The translations under genes were made by a program, and so were the position numbers. Positions 1 to 6,365 of a DNA stretch of 7,228 bases are shown here, in pieces; positions within the stretch are counted from its first letter, which is position 1; every line of letters begins with the position of its first letter. The notes beneath the pieces were generated by a model that was given only the letters and a program-made list of their open reading frames with translations, did not search any database and had not been told where the DNA came from. Source of the DNA: Thermoanaerobaculia bacterium (lineage in GTDB: Bacteria; Acidobacteriota; Thermoanaerobaculia; Gp7-AA8); contig JADGOA010000194.1 of assembly GCA_017883215.1 (NCBI GenBank), positions 1 to 7,228 of the forward strand, in the 5' to 3' direction.

Positions 1-79
1 GCACGTGTATCGTCCTGCCGACCCCCGACCTCCGAGCTCTTTTCTGTATCCTGCACCGCGCACGAACGCGAGCGACCAA

Positions 80-1750
80 GTGACGACCGAAACCGTTGAT
101 TCCCGTGGAGCGGCCAAGCCATCGCGCGCCGGCGGCTTCGCGGCACTCGTTGCCGCGGGCATTCTGCTCAGCAGACTGACCGGACTCGTGCGCGAGAAGG
201 TTTTTGCGCACTACTTCGGCAATTCCGACGCCGCCGGCGTGTTCAAGGCCGCCATCCGCATTCCGAATTTTCTTCAGAACATGCTCGGCGAGGGCGTGTT
301 GTCGGCGTCGTTCATTCCGGTGTACGCGCGCCTCCTGGCGCAAGGCGATGAGAAACTGGCCGGCCGTGTGGCCGGGGTCGTGGCGGCGCTGCTCGCTCTG
401 GTGATGGTGATCTTCGTCGCCCTCGGCGTGATCTTCGCGCCGGCGCTGCTGTTCATCATCGCGCCCGGGTTCAAGGGAGAGGTCCGGGAGCTCACGATTC
501 TCGTCGTCCGCATTCTGTTTCCCGGAATCGGTCTTCTCGTCTTGTATGCCTGGTGTCTGGGGATCCTGAACAGCCACCACAAGTTCTTCCTCGCCTACGT
601 CGCGCCGGTGCTGATGAACGTCGCAGTCATCGCCACGATGTTACTTTTCGGCGGAAAGCTGCACGATGCGTCGCTCGTCGTCACGGTAGCGTGGGGGACG
701 GTCGTCGGGGCAGCGATCCAGCTCGGAATCCTCGTGCCGTTCGTTTTCAAGTACGCCAGGTATCTGCGGTTCGCCATCGACATGACGTTGGAGCCGGTCC
801 GCGAGATCCTGCGCAACTTCACGCCCGTGCTCGTCGGTCGAGGAGTGGTGCAGCTGAGCGCCTATCTCGACAACCTGCTCGCTTCGCTCCTCGGCACCGC
901 CGCCGTGGCATCGCTCTCCTACGCGCAGATCATCTATCTACTGCCGATCAGCCTCTTCGGGATGTCCGTGGCGGCGGCGGAGCTGCCGCAGATGTCGAGC
1001 GCCATCGGCTCGAAGGAGGAGATAAGCGCGACGCTGCGCAAGCGGATGGAGCGGGGGCTGCGGCAGATCGCGTTCTTCGTCGTGCCGTCGGTCGGCGCGT
1101 TCATTCTGATCGGCAACGTCATCGTCGCCGCGCTGTATCAGGGAGGCCGCTTCGGCGCCAACGACACCCGCTACGTCTGGTACATCCTCATCGGGTCGAC
1201 GGTCGGCCTTCTCGCCATGACCCTGGGTCGGCTCTATTCCTCGGCCTTTTACGCGCTGCGCGACACGAAGACGCCGCTTCGCTACGCCATGATCCGAGTG
1301 GCTCTGACCGGCGTTCTCGGATATCTCTTCGCGCTTCCGCTGCGGCCTCTTCTGATCGCGCTGCTGAAGCTCGCTCCCATTCCGCTGCCGTTGATCGGCG
1401 GTAGCGAAGCGCCCCTCGGAGTCATCGCCCTCACCGCGACGGCCGGCATCGCCGGATGGGTGGAGTTCGCTCTGCTGCGGCATTCGCTGACGAAGAGGAT
1501 CGGCAGCGTTCGCATAGCGCCCTCGTACCTGGGGCGGCTCTGGGCCGCGGCGCTCGCTGCCGGCATCTCTGGCGCGGCTTTCAACAACTACGTCATGTCG
1601 TGGCTCGGCTCGCACCTGCCGCGGATCCTGCCGCACCTGCGAGATGGCCTGATCGTCTGCGGCCTGTTCGGGGTCGTCTACTTCGCCGTCGCGATCATCC
1701 TCGGCGTTCCCGAGGCGCGTGCGACCCTTTCGCGCTTCACGCGCCGGTAG
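80..1750 (+). CDS. murJ: MurJ (MviN) lipid II flippase
   Basis: This is an integral inner-membrane protein of the MOP superfamily that flips the peptidoglycan precursor lipid II to the periplasmic face. Counting from GTG 80 (556 aa), the N-terminal family block reads SRLTGLVRE at 31-39 with its conserved arginines, followed by PNFLQNMLGEGVLSASFIP at 62-80. A second family signature, FYALRDTKTP, lies at 390-399. The rest is a run of hydrophobic helices, consistent with the 14 segments known for MurJ, and the length is normal. The start is uncertain: the frame is open to the left edge and also offers GTG at position 5 (581 aa). I prefer GTG 80 because it leaves a short polar N-terminus before helix 1, as is usual in the family, and because a weak -10-like TATCCT (47-52) lies upstream. 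Neither start has a good Shine-Dalgarno in view. The gene ends with a basic tail and is followed by a repeat element, not an obvious terminator. The family call is secure; the start is not. Confidence 0.95.
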   Translation: MTTETVDSRGAAKPSRAGGFAALVAAGILLSRLTGLVREKVFAHYFGNSDAAGVFKAAIRIPNFLQNMLGEGVLSASFIPVYARLLAQGDEKLAGRVAGVVAALLALVMVIFVALGVIFAPALLFIIAPGFKGEVRELTILVVRILFPGIGLLVLYAWCLGILNSHHKFFLAYVAPVLMNVAVIATMLLFGGKLHDASLVVTVAWGTVVGAAIQLGILVPFVFKYARYLRFAIDMTLEPVREILRNFTPVLVGRGVVQLSAYLDNLLASLLGTAAVASLSYAQIIYLLPISLFGMSVAAAELPQMSSAIGSKEEISATLRKRMERGLRQIAFFVVPSVGAFILIGNVIVAALYQGGRFGANDTRYVWYILIGSTVGLLAMTLGRLYSSAFYALRDTKTPLRYAMIRVALTGVLGYLFALPLRPLLIALLKLAPIPLPLIGGSEAPLGVIALTATAGIAGWVEFALLRHSLTKRIGSVRIAPSYLGRLWAAALAAGISGAAFNNYVMSWLGSHLPRILPHLRDGLIVCGLFGVVYFAVAIILGVPEARATLSRFTRR

Positions 1751-1783
1751 GAGTACCCACGCCCCGCAGGGAGCAGTGGCTTG

Positions 1784-1899
1784 CATGGAGTGCGGGCGTC
1801 TCGCCCGCCGTCGCCGGGCGTCCCGCGCCCGGCGACTCTCAATGAAGCGATCCGGCGCGGGACGCTGGATCGCGGCGGGCGAGACGCCCGCACTCCATG
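1784..1899. repeat. Nested inverted repeat (REP/BIME-like), copy 1
   Basis: Two perfect 27-bp inverted arms (1784-1810 and 1873-1899) enclose 62 bp. Each arm is itself a small hairpin, CGGGC-N5-GCCCG (1793-1807 and 1876-1890). Inside, two further hairpins abut the arms: 1811-1820 pairs with 1826-1835 around loop TCCCG, and 1848-1857 pairs with 1863-1872 around loop CGGGA with one G:T. It fills the space between murJ and the oppD-like gene and has no open frame of its own. No direct target duplication is visible at the ends. Known REP/BIME elements in other bacteria have this kind of paired palindrome; membership here is inferred. It could also act as an mRNA-end structure for murJ, but there is no T-tract. 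Its right edge contains an ATG (1897) that opens the oppD frame artificially. Confidence 0.85.
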
Positions 1900-1980
1900 A
1901 GAGCCGACGCTCCGCGCAAGAGGGCATGCGTTCACCGCGCGGATGCGAACGACGACGTCCGCCCTCCCTGTCACCGTTCT

Positions 1981-1989
1981 TGCTACCAT
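1981..1989 (+). promoter_or_regulatory. Possible extended -10 promoter for the oppD-like gene
   Basis: TGCTACCAT matches the extended -10 pattern TG-N-TANNAT, with hexamer TACCAT at 1984-1989. Transcription would start near 1996, only about 3 nt before GTG 1999, so the message would be almost leaderless. That would explain why no Shine-Dalgarno precedes this start. No recognisable -35 box lies 16-18 bp upstream. This is a short motif match and could be chance. Confidence 0.35.
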
Positions 1990-1998
1990 CCGGCAATC

Positions 1999-3123
1999 GT
2001 GACGGCAGTCCCTCCGACATCGAGTCAGCCGCTCGGCATGCCCGGATCGCGCATTGCCGATCTCGATGCCGCTCCGGACGAGAACATCCTCGAAGTCAAG
2101 AACCTCCGGACGACGTTTTTCACCGAGAGCGGTGGCGTTCACGCGGTCGACAACGTGTCGTTCGACATCCGCCGCGGCGAGGCCCTGGCGCTGGTCGGCG
2201 AATCGGGCTGCGGCAAGAGCGTCACCGCGATGTCGATCATGCGCCTCGTGTCCCCTCCCGGAAGGATCACGGCCGGCGAGGTGCGGTTCCGCGGTCGGAA
2301 CCTCGCGGACCTCTCCGAGCGGGACATGCGCAAGGTGCGCGGCAACGACATCGCCATGGTGTTCCAGGAGCCGATGACGTCGCTCAACCCGGTGTTCAAG
2401 ATCGGGTGGCAGGTGGCCGAGGCCATCCGCATTCACCAGGACGTCTCGAAGAAGGAGGCGTGGCGGATGGCGGCGGAGATGCTGAAGCTCGTCTCCATTC
2501 CCGATCCGATCAAACGCCTCCACGACTATCCGCACCAGCTCTCAGGCGGCATGCGGCAACGGGTCATGATCGCCATGGCACTCTCCTGCGATCCGGAGCT
2601 GCTGATCGCTGACGAGCCGACGACCGCCCTCGACGTGACGATCCAGGCTCAGATCATGGAGTTGCTGGCTCGCCTTCAGCAGAAGCTCGGCCTGGCAATC
2701 CTGCTCATCACTCACGACCTCGGCGTCGTGGCCGAGTTCTGCGAGCGCGTCGTAGTCATGTACACGGGACGCGTGGTGGAGGAGGCGCCTGTCCGCGAGC
2801 TCTTCGCCAATCCGTCACACCCCTACACGCGCGGTCTGCTGAAGTCATTGCCCGGCGCGTCGAAAGGGGAGGCGGCCGCGGCGTCGCCACGGACCGAAGC
2901 GGAAGCCGAATCCAGCTACAACCCGCCGCCGGGCCGGCTGCCGACGATCAAGGGAATGGTTCCGTCGATCAGCTCTCTGCCATCCGGATGCAAGTTCAAT
3001 CCGCGATGCCCCGACGTGATGGACATCTGCCTCGGTCGCGAGCCGGCCCTCATGATGGTGGGGAAGGCACATTCGGCGCGCTGTTACCTCCACGGGGAGG
3101 AAGCGGATCCGGAACGGGCATGA
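1999..3123 (+). CDS. oppD: Oligopeptide/dipeptide ABC importer ATPase, OppD/DppD type
   Basis: This cytoplasmic ATPase is one of two nucleotide-binding subunits that drive peptide import. Counted from GTG 1999 (374 aa), it has Walker A GESGCGKS (67-74), Q-loop Q123 in VFQEP, signature LSGGMRQ (181-187), Walker B LLIADEP (201-207) with catalytic E206, and H-loop H239. The C-terminal oligopeptide-transporter extension carries four cysteines (C331, C337, C344, C362), the set that binds a [4Fe-4S] cluster in solved family members. An Ala/Glu-rich linker (about 287-305) precedes it. The start is open to argument: ATG 2038 (361 aa) would remove 13 residues, while ATG 1897 lies inside the repeat and is unlikely. 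GTG 1999 is favoured by a -10-like motif just upstream; neither start has a good ribosome-binding site. Its partner ATPase follows after a 150-bp gap holding a repeat. The substrate cannot be told from an ATPase, so Opp versus Dpp (or another peptide or nickel system) is undecided. Confidence 0.92.
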   Translation: MTAVPPTSSQPLGMPGSRIADLDAAPDENILEVKNLRTTFFTESGGVHAVDNVSFDIRRGEALALVGESGCGKSVTAMSIMRLVSPPGRITAGEVRFRGRNLADLSERDMRKVRGNDIAMVFQEPMTSLNPVFKIGWQVAEAIRIHQDVSKKEAWRMAAEMLKLVSIPDPIKRLHDYPHQLSGGMRQRVMIAMALSCDPELLIADEPTTALDVTIQAQIMELLARLQQKLGLAILLITHDLGVVAEFCERVVVMYTGRVVEEAPVRELFANPSHPYTRGLLKSLPGASKGEAAAASPRTEAEAESSYNPPPGRLPTIKGMVPSISSLPSGCKFNPRCPDVMDICLGREPALMMVGKAHSARCYLHGEEADPERA

Positions 3124-3137
3124 ACGTGAGAATGGGT

Positions 3138-3257
3138 ACGGACTGCGGGCTTCCAGCCCGCCTGCCGTCGACCATCCTGGTCGACGGCTGTTGCGGCGCG
3201 TCAGGAGGCGCCGGGCTGGAAGCCCGTCGACAGGCGGGCAGGATGCCCGCAGTCCGT
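3138..3257. repeat. Nested inverted repeat (REP/BIME-like), copy 2
   Basis: Outer arms of 27 bp (3138-3164 and 3231-3257) pair with two mismatches; the outermost 13 bp are perfect. A perfect 10-bp hairpin (3165-3174 with 3178-3187, 3-nt loop) abuts the left arm. A further module, CGGGCTGGAAGCCCG (3212-3226), is the exact reverse complement of 3146-3160 in the left arm, and a variant CGGGC-N5-GCCCG lies at 3235-3249 in the right arm. The element occupies most of the gap between the two ATPase genes and ends just before the ribosome-binding site of the second. Its arm resembles that of copy 1 (about 19 of 24 aligned positions, GGA-S-TGCGGGC core), while the interiors differ. No target duplication is visible. 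Confidence 0.82.
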
Positions 3258-3262
3258 CGCAC

Positions 3263-3267
3263 GGAGG
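3263..3267 (+). promoter_or_regulatory. Ribosome-binding site selecting a TTG start
   Basis: GGAGG lies 6 nt before TTG 3274. This is the only well-placed Shine-Dalgarno ahead of the second ATPase. It favours the TTG over the in-frame ATG at 3343, which has no comparable site. Confidence 0.6.
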
Positions 3268-3273
3268 CCGGCG

Positions 3274-4383
3274 TTGCCCGATAAGGAAAGGCCGTCATTC
3301 GGCGGGGATTCGGCACCGCTGCGCGAGGGATCGGCAGGCGCCATGCCGGTCGGACGGGGCGAGCAATTGCTCGTCGTCCGCGATCTGACCAAGTACTTTC
3401 CGGTCAAACGGGGCGTGCTGGCCCGCGTCGTCGCTCAGGTGAAAGCGGTCGACGGGGTGAGCTTCGGGATCGCACGCGGGGAGACGCTCGGCCTGGTCGG
3501 CGAGTCGGGATCCGGGAAGACGACGGTCGGGCGCTGCATCCTCCGCCTCATCGAGCCGACGTCGGGCTCGGTCGAGTTTGCGGGGACGAACGTGCTCGGT
3601 CTCGACTCTGGCGACATGCGCAGGATGCGCCGCTACATGCAGATCGTCTTTCAGGATCCTTACGCCTCGCTCAATCCGCGGATGACGGTCGGGGCGATCG
3701 TCGCCGAGCCGCTGATCATCCACGGCGGCATGAAGGGCTCGGAGCGGGACGAACGCGTGGCGCAGCTTCTGGCGAAGGTGGGGCTGCAGCCGGAGTATCG
3801 GAAGCGCTATCCGCACGAGTTCTCCGGAGGACAGCGGCAGCGCGTCGGCGTCGCGCGCGCCCTGGCTACGAATCCGGAGTTCCTCGTACTCGACGAGCCG
3901 GTGTCAGCGTTGGACGTCTCCGTGCAGGCGCAGGTGGTCAATCTCCTTCAGGACCTGCAGGAGGAGTTAGGCCTGACCTACCTCTTCATCGCGCACGATC
4001 TGTCGGTCGTGGAGCACATTTCCACGCGCGTGGCCGTGATGTACCTCGGCAAGATCATGGAGATCGCCGGGCGCGAGACGCTGTACGAAGACCCGCTGCA
4101 TCCGTACACGAAGGCCCTCTTGTCCGCTGTGCCGGTTCCCGATCCGACGGTGAAGAAGAGGCGCATTCTGCTGAAAGGCGACATTCCGACGCCGCTCGAC
4201 CCTCCCAGCGGATGTGTTTTCCACACGCGCTGTCCGATCGCGCAATTCCCCATCTGCCGCGATCAGGTGCCGCCTCTGGTCGAGTATCAGCACGGCCAGT
4301 TCGCCGCCTGCCATTTCGCCGGCGATCCGATTCCCGACAACGCGCGAGCCGTCGATCCGGAAGGCATCGCCGTGAGCGCGTAG
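3274..4383 (+). CDS. oppF: Oligopeptide/dipeptide ABC importer ATPase, OppF/DppF type
   Basis: This is the second nucleotide-binding subunit of the peptide importer, expected to pair with the upstream ATPase under two permeases. From TTG 3274 (369 aa) it shows Walker A GESGSGKT (76-83), Q-loop Q127 in VFQDPYASLNPR, signature FSGGQRQ (183-189), Walker B LVLDEP (204-209) with E208, and H-loop H241. The C-terminal peptide-transporter extension has four cysteines (C314, C320, C328, C346), probably a [4Fe-4S] site as in its partner. TYFPVKRG-like text near residue 41 (YFPVKRG) and the AVDGVSF block are typical of the OppF/DppF half. The first 23 residues before M24 (ATG 3343) look non-conserved, so a later start is possible, but GGAGG favours TTG. 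All ATPase motifs are intact. No terminator is apparent after the TAG. Whether the transporter handles oligopeptides, dipeptides or another solute cannot be decided here. Confidence 0.92.
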   Translation: MPDKERPSFGGDSAPLREGSAGAMPVGRGEQLLVVRDLTKYFPVKRGVLARVVAQVKAVDGVSFGIARGETLGLVGESGSGKTTVGRCILRLIEPTSGSVEFAGTNVLGLDSGDMRRMRRYMQIVFQDPYASLNPRMTVGAIVAEPLIIHGGMKGSERDERVAQLLAKVGLQPEYRKRYPHEFSGGQRQRVGVARALATNPEFLVLDEPVSALDVSVQAQVVNLLQDLQEELGLTYLFIAHDLSVVEHISTRVAVMYLGKIMEIAGRETLYEDPLHPYTKALLSAVPVPDPTVKKRRILLKGDIPTPLDPPSGCVFHTRCPIAQFPICRDQVPPLVEYQHGQFAACHFAGDPIPDNARAVDPEGIAVSA

Positions 4384-4388
4384 CGCCC

Positions 4389-4439
4389 TGGAGTGCAGCG
4401 ACCGCAGTCGCCGCGCCGAGGAGGATTGCGAGCGCGGCG
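4389..4439. repeat. Hairpin-rich intergenic stretch, possible degenerate repeat
   Basis: Just after the second ATPase gene, TGGAGTGC (4389-4396) repeats the first bases of the arm of copy 1 (1786-1793). It is followed by a short hairpin GCGAC-CGCA-GTCGC (4398-4411) and an overlapping 8-bp perfect inverted repeat CGCCGCGC/GCGCGGCG (4409-4416 with 4432-4439). There is no T-tract, so it is a poor terminator candidate. It may be a diverged relative of the other two elements or simply GC-rich spacer. The following bases, 4440-4570, show no gene and no feature I can name. Confidence 0.35.
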
Positions 4440-4573
4440 GGCAGTGTTCAAGAGCGGGACCGCCCCTTCTGCGCGGGACGCACGCTTCGTCATCACACGA
4501 CGCCGTGCGCAAAGCCGGCCGCCGATCGTTCCACGTTTTTCGCCTCGTTTCGTAATGCAGACGGCACCTGCCG

Positions 4574-4580
4574 TTAGAAT
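4574..4580 (+). promoter_or_regulatory. Possible -10 box of the efflux operon
   Basis: TTAGAAT contains TAGAAT (4575-4580), close to the -10 consensus, in locally less GC-rich sequence. Initiation near 4587 would give a leader of about 80 nt before ATG 4668. No clear -35 box is seen at the right distance. The position, in the gap before the first gene of a compact operon, is what makes it plausible. Confidence 0.4.
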
Positions 4581-4655
4581 GCACGCGCCAACTCGGCCCG
4601 AGCCCCTCGGTTCCGCGAAACCCACACCCAGCCTTTTCGTACAAGAGGCGTGTCC

Positions 4656-4661
4656 AGGAGG
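4656..4661 (+). promoter_or_regulatory. Strong ribosome-binding site of the outer-membrane efflux gene
   Basis: AGGAGG ends 6 nt before ATG 4668. It decides the start over the in-frame GTG at 4650, which would put the Shine-Dalgarno inside the coding region and spoil the signal peptide. Confidence 0.8.
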
Positions 4662-4667
4662 ACTTGC

Positions 4668-6365
4668 ATGACCGCTGTTCGACGGTTGCTGACCATTGTT
4701 CTTGCGGCGAGCGCGATGACGCTTTCCGCGCAGACGCCCGCCCCGACGGCGCGGCCGGCGGATGTCCCGCGCGAGACAGCGCCGGTCACCGCGGACACCG
4801 ACAAGGACGTCAACAACCCCCGCGCGCTGAAGCTCACGCTCGGCGACGCCATCACCACCTCCGTACGCCAGAACCTCGGCGTCGAGGTGCAGCAGTACAC
4901 GTATCTGATGTCCGGCCAGCTCCTGCGCGAGTCGTACGGCATCTTCGACTGGCTGGGCAACGGCCAGCTCTCGCGCACCAGCAGCCAGTCGCCAAACATC
5001 TCGCGCATTCAGGCGACGTCGAGCAACAGCACGACCGCCAACGTCGGCGTGGGACAGGAGATCCCCACCGGCGGCCTGTACAACCTTACATGGACGAACT
5101 CCCGCACCGCGCAGACCGGGTCGCTGAACATTCTCAATCCCTCCTTCAGGAGCGGTCTCGATCTGCAGTTCACGCAACCATTGCTGCGGAACTTTGGTGT
5201 GGACGTCACGCGGCGCGGGATCACCGTGGCCCGCAACAACCTCGGCATCAACCGCGAGGCGTTCCGCGGAATGCTGATGGATACCGCGTCGTCGGTGGAG
5301 CAGGCCTATCTCGACCTCGTCTATGCCCGCCGCTACGTCGACGTGGTGAAGGAGGCGGCGTTCCTCGCCCGCGACCAGGCGCGCATCACCCAGATCCGCA
5401 TCGACGTCGGGGCCTCGGCTCCGCTCGACATCCTCCAGCCCCGGGTCCAGATCGGCACCACCGAAGGGCAGCTGATCACCGCAGTCGCGGGCGTTCGCGA
5501 CGCCGAGGATCGCCTGCGCGCACTGATGAACCTGCCGACGGCCGACTGGGATCGGCCGATCATCCCGACCGATGACGTCACTTACGCTCCCGTGACCATC
5601 GATACCGAACAGGCCGTCGCCCGCGCGTACCAGCTGCGCCCGGAGTTGAAGGAGAGCCAGCTGACGACGGCGAACCGCCGCGTTCAATACGTCTATGCGC
5701 GCAACCAGGTTCTGCCGAAGGTCGACCTCGCGCTCGAATACAGCACGGCCGGTTTAGCGGGCAACGCCCTGGCGACCGACCCGCTGACCGGACAGCCGAC
5801 CGGCCTCGCCTCGACCGGCTATTCACATGCGTTGTCGCAGGCTCTCGGACGGGATTTCCCGACGTGGACGGTCGGCGTGAACGTGGCTGTGCCCATCCTC
5901 AACATCGCCGCACGTGCGGAAGCGAAACGCTCCGAGCTGGACCTGCAGCAGTCGCGCGCTCTCGAGGACCAGACGCGCCAGAGCATCGCCATCGGTGTTC
6001 GAGCCGCCGCTCGCGCCATCGATACCACCGCCAAGGAGATCTCCACCACCCGCACGGCGCGTGACGCAGCGGAGCAGAACGTCGCCGCGGAGCGCAAGCG
6101 CTACGAGAATGGCTTGTCCACGAATTTCCAGGTGCTGCAGATCCAGCAGCAGCTCTCCGACGCGCGTGCCAGTGAGCTGCAGGCCCTGGTCGGGTACAAC
6201 AAGGCCGTCGCCGCCTATCACCGTGCCGTGGGCGACCTGCTCGACGTCCGCGGAATCTCGGTTGAGATACCGACGATCAACGAACCTTCTCTCTTCTCGT
6301 CCTGGGACCGGTACAATTGGCTGAACTACGGAAATCGGGTCCGGTCGGACGGAGCAGAAAAATGA
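4668..6365 (+). CDS. TolC-family outer-membrane efflux protein
   Basis: This is a secreted outer-membrane channel of the TolC/OEP type, forming the exit duct of a tripartite efflux pump. From ATG 4668 (565 aa) it begins with a clear signal peptide, basic MTAVRR then a hydrophobic stretch, with likely cleavage after TLSA (residue 21). There is no lipobox cysteine. A Pro/Ala-rich linker (23-50) leads into two OEP repeats of long helices and strands. GLDLQFTQPLLRNFG (163-177) is the typical strand and turn of the first half. The second half carries TWTVGVNVAVPILN (399-412), helical RSELDLQQSRALEDQTRQ (421-438) and the closing helix with QIQQQLSDARASELQALVGYN (491-511). Residues 361-396 form a Gly/Thr-rich segment between strands, perhaps an extended surface loop. 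The length is somewhat above E. coli TolC. The stop overlaps the next gene by ATGA, so it heads an operon with the YIP1-family protein and the adaptor. The pumped substrate is unknown. Confidence 0.93.
   Translation: MTAVRRLLTIVLAASAMTLSAQTPAPTARPADVPRETAPVTADTDKDVNNPRALKLTLGDAITTSVRQNLGVEVQQYTYLMSGQLLRESYGIFDWLGNGQLSRTSSQSPNISRIQATSSNSTTANVGVGQEIPTGGLYNLTWTNSRTAQTGSLNILNPSFRSGLDLQFTQPLLRNFGVDVTRRGITVARNNLGINREAFRGMLMDTASSVEQAYLDLVYARRYVDVVKEAAFLARDQARITQIRIDVGASAPLDILQPRVQIGTTEGQLITAVAGVRDAEDRLRALMNLPTADWDRPIIPTDDVTYAPVTIDTEQAVARAYQLRPELKESQLTTANRRVQYVYARNQVLPKVDLALEYSTAGLAGNALATDPLTGQPTGLASTGYSHALSQALGRDFPTWTVGVNVAVPILNIAARAEAKRSELDLQQSRALEDQTRQSIAIGVRAAARAIDTTAKEISTTRTARDAAEQNVAAERKRYENGLSTNFQVLQIQQQLSDARASELQALVGYNKAVAAYHRAVGDLLDVRGISVEIPTINEPSLFSSWDRYNWLNYGNRVRSDGAEK

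Noticed and set aside
553..1404. Plus-strand open frame (283 codons) inside murJ
   Set aside because: It is a frame-shifted shadow of murJ, rich in Arg and Ala, with no domain and no independent ribosome-binding site.
1784..1899. Repeat copy 1 as a Rho-independent terminator of murJ
   Set aside because: The stems are strong but no T-run follows any of them, and the near-identical plan in copy 2 between two same-operon genes argues for a repeat family.
1897..1998. ATG 1897 as the start of the oppD-like protein
   Set aside because: The ATG is the last three bases of the inverted repeat. The 34 extra residues are Arg/Cys-rich and unlike the family, and no ribosome-binding site precedes it.
938..2020. 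Long minus-strand open frame (360 codons) over the end of murJ and the repeat
   Set aside because: It is antisense to murJ with low-complexity basic composition, and it runs through the inverted repeat. There is no family resemblance.
1784..3257. CRISPR-like array
   Set aside because: The repeats are inverted, not direct, only two far-apart units exist, and there are no spacers or cas genes.
3120..3284. Small frame starting at the ATG that overlaps the oppD stop
   Set aside because: Most of its codons are repeat sequence, and the product is Gly/Arg/Ala-rich with no family resemblance. It also runs over the start of the second ATPase, whose own site is clear.
4287..5687. Long minus-strand open frame (466 codons) across the ATPase end, the gap and the efflux gene
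   Set aside because: It is antisense to two well-recognised genes and crosses a noncoding gap. Its product is Arg/Gly/Ala-rich with no recognisable domain, as expected of a shadow frame in GC-rich DNA.
6312..6317. TACAAT as an internal promoter for the YIP1-family gene
   Set aside because: It matches a -10 box but lies in coding sequence (codons for Tyr-Asn). The ATGA overlap and local Shine-Dalgarno already explain expression from the operon message.
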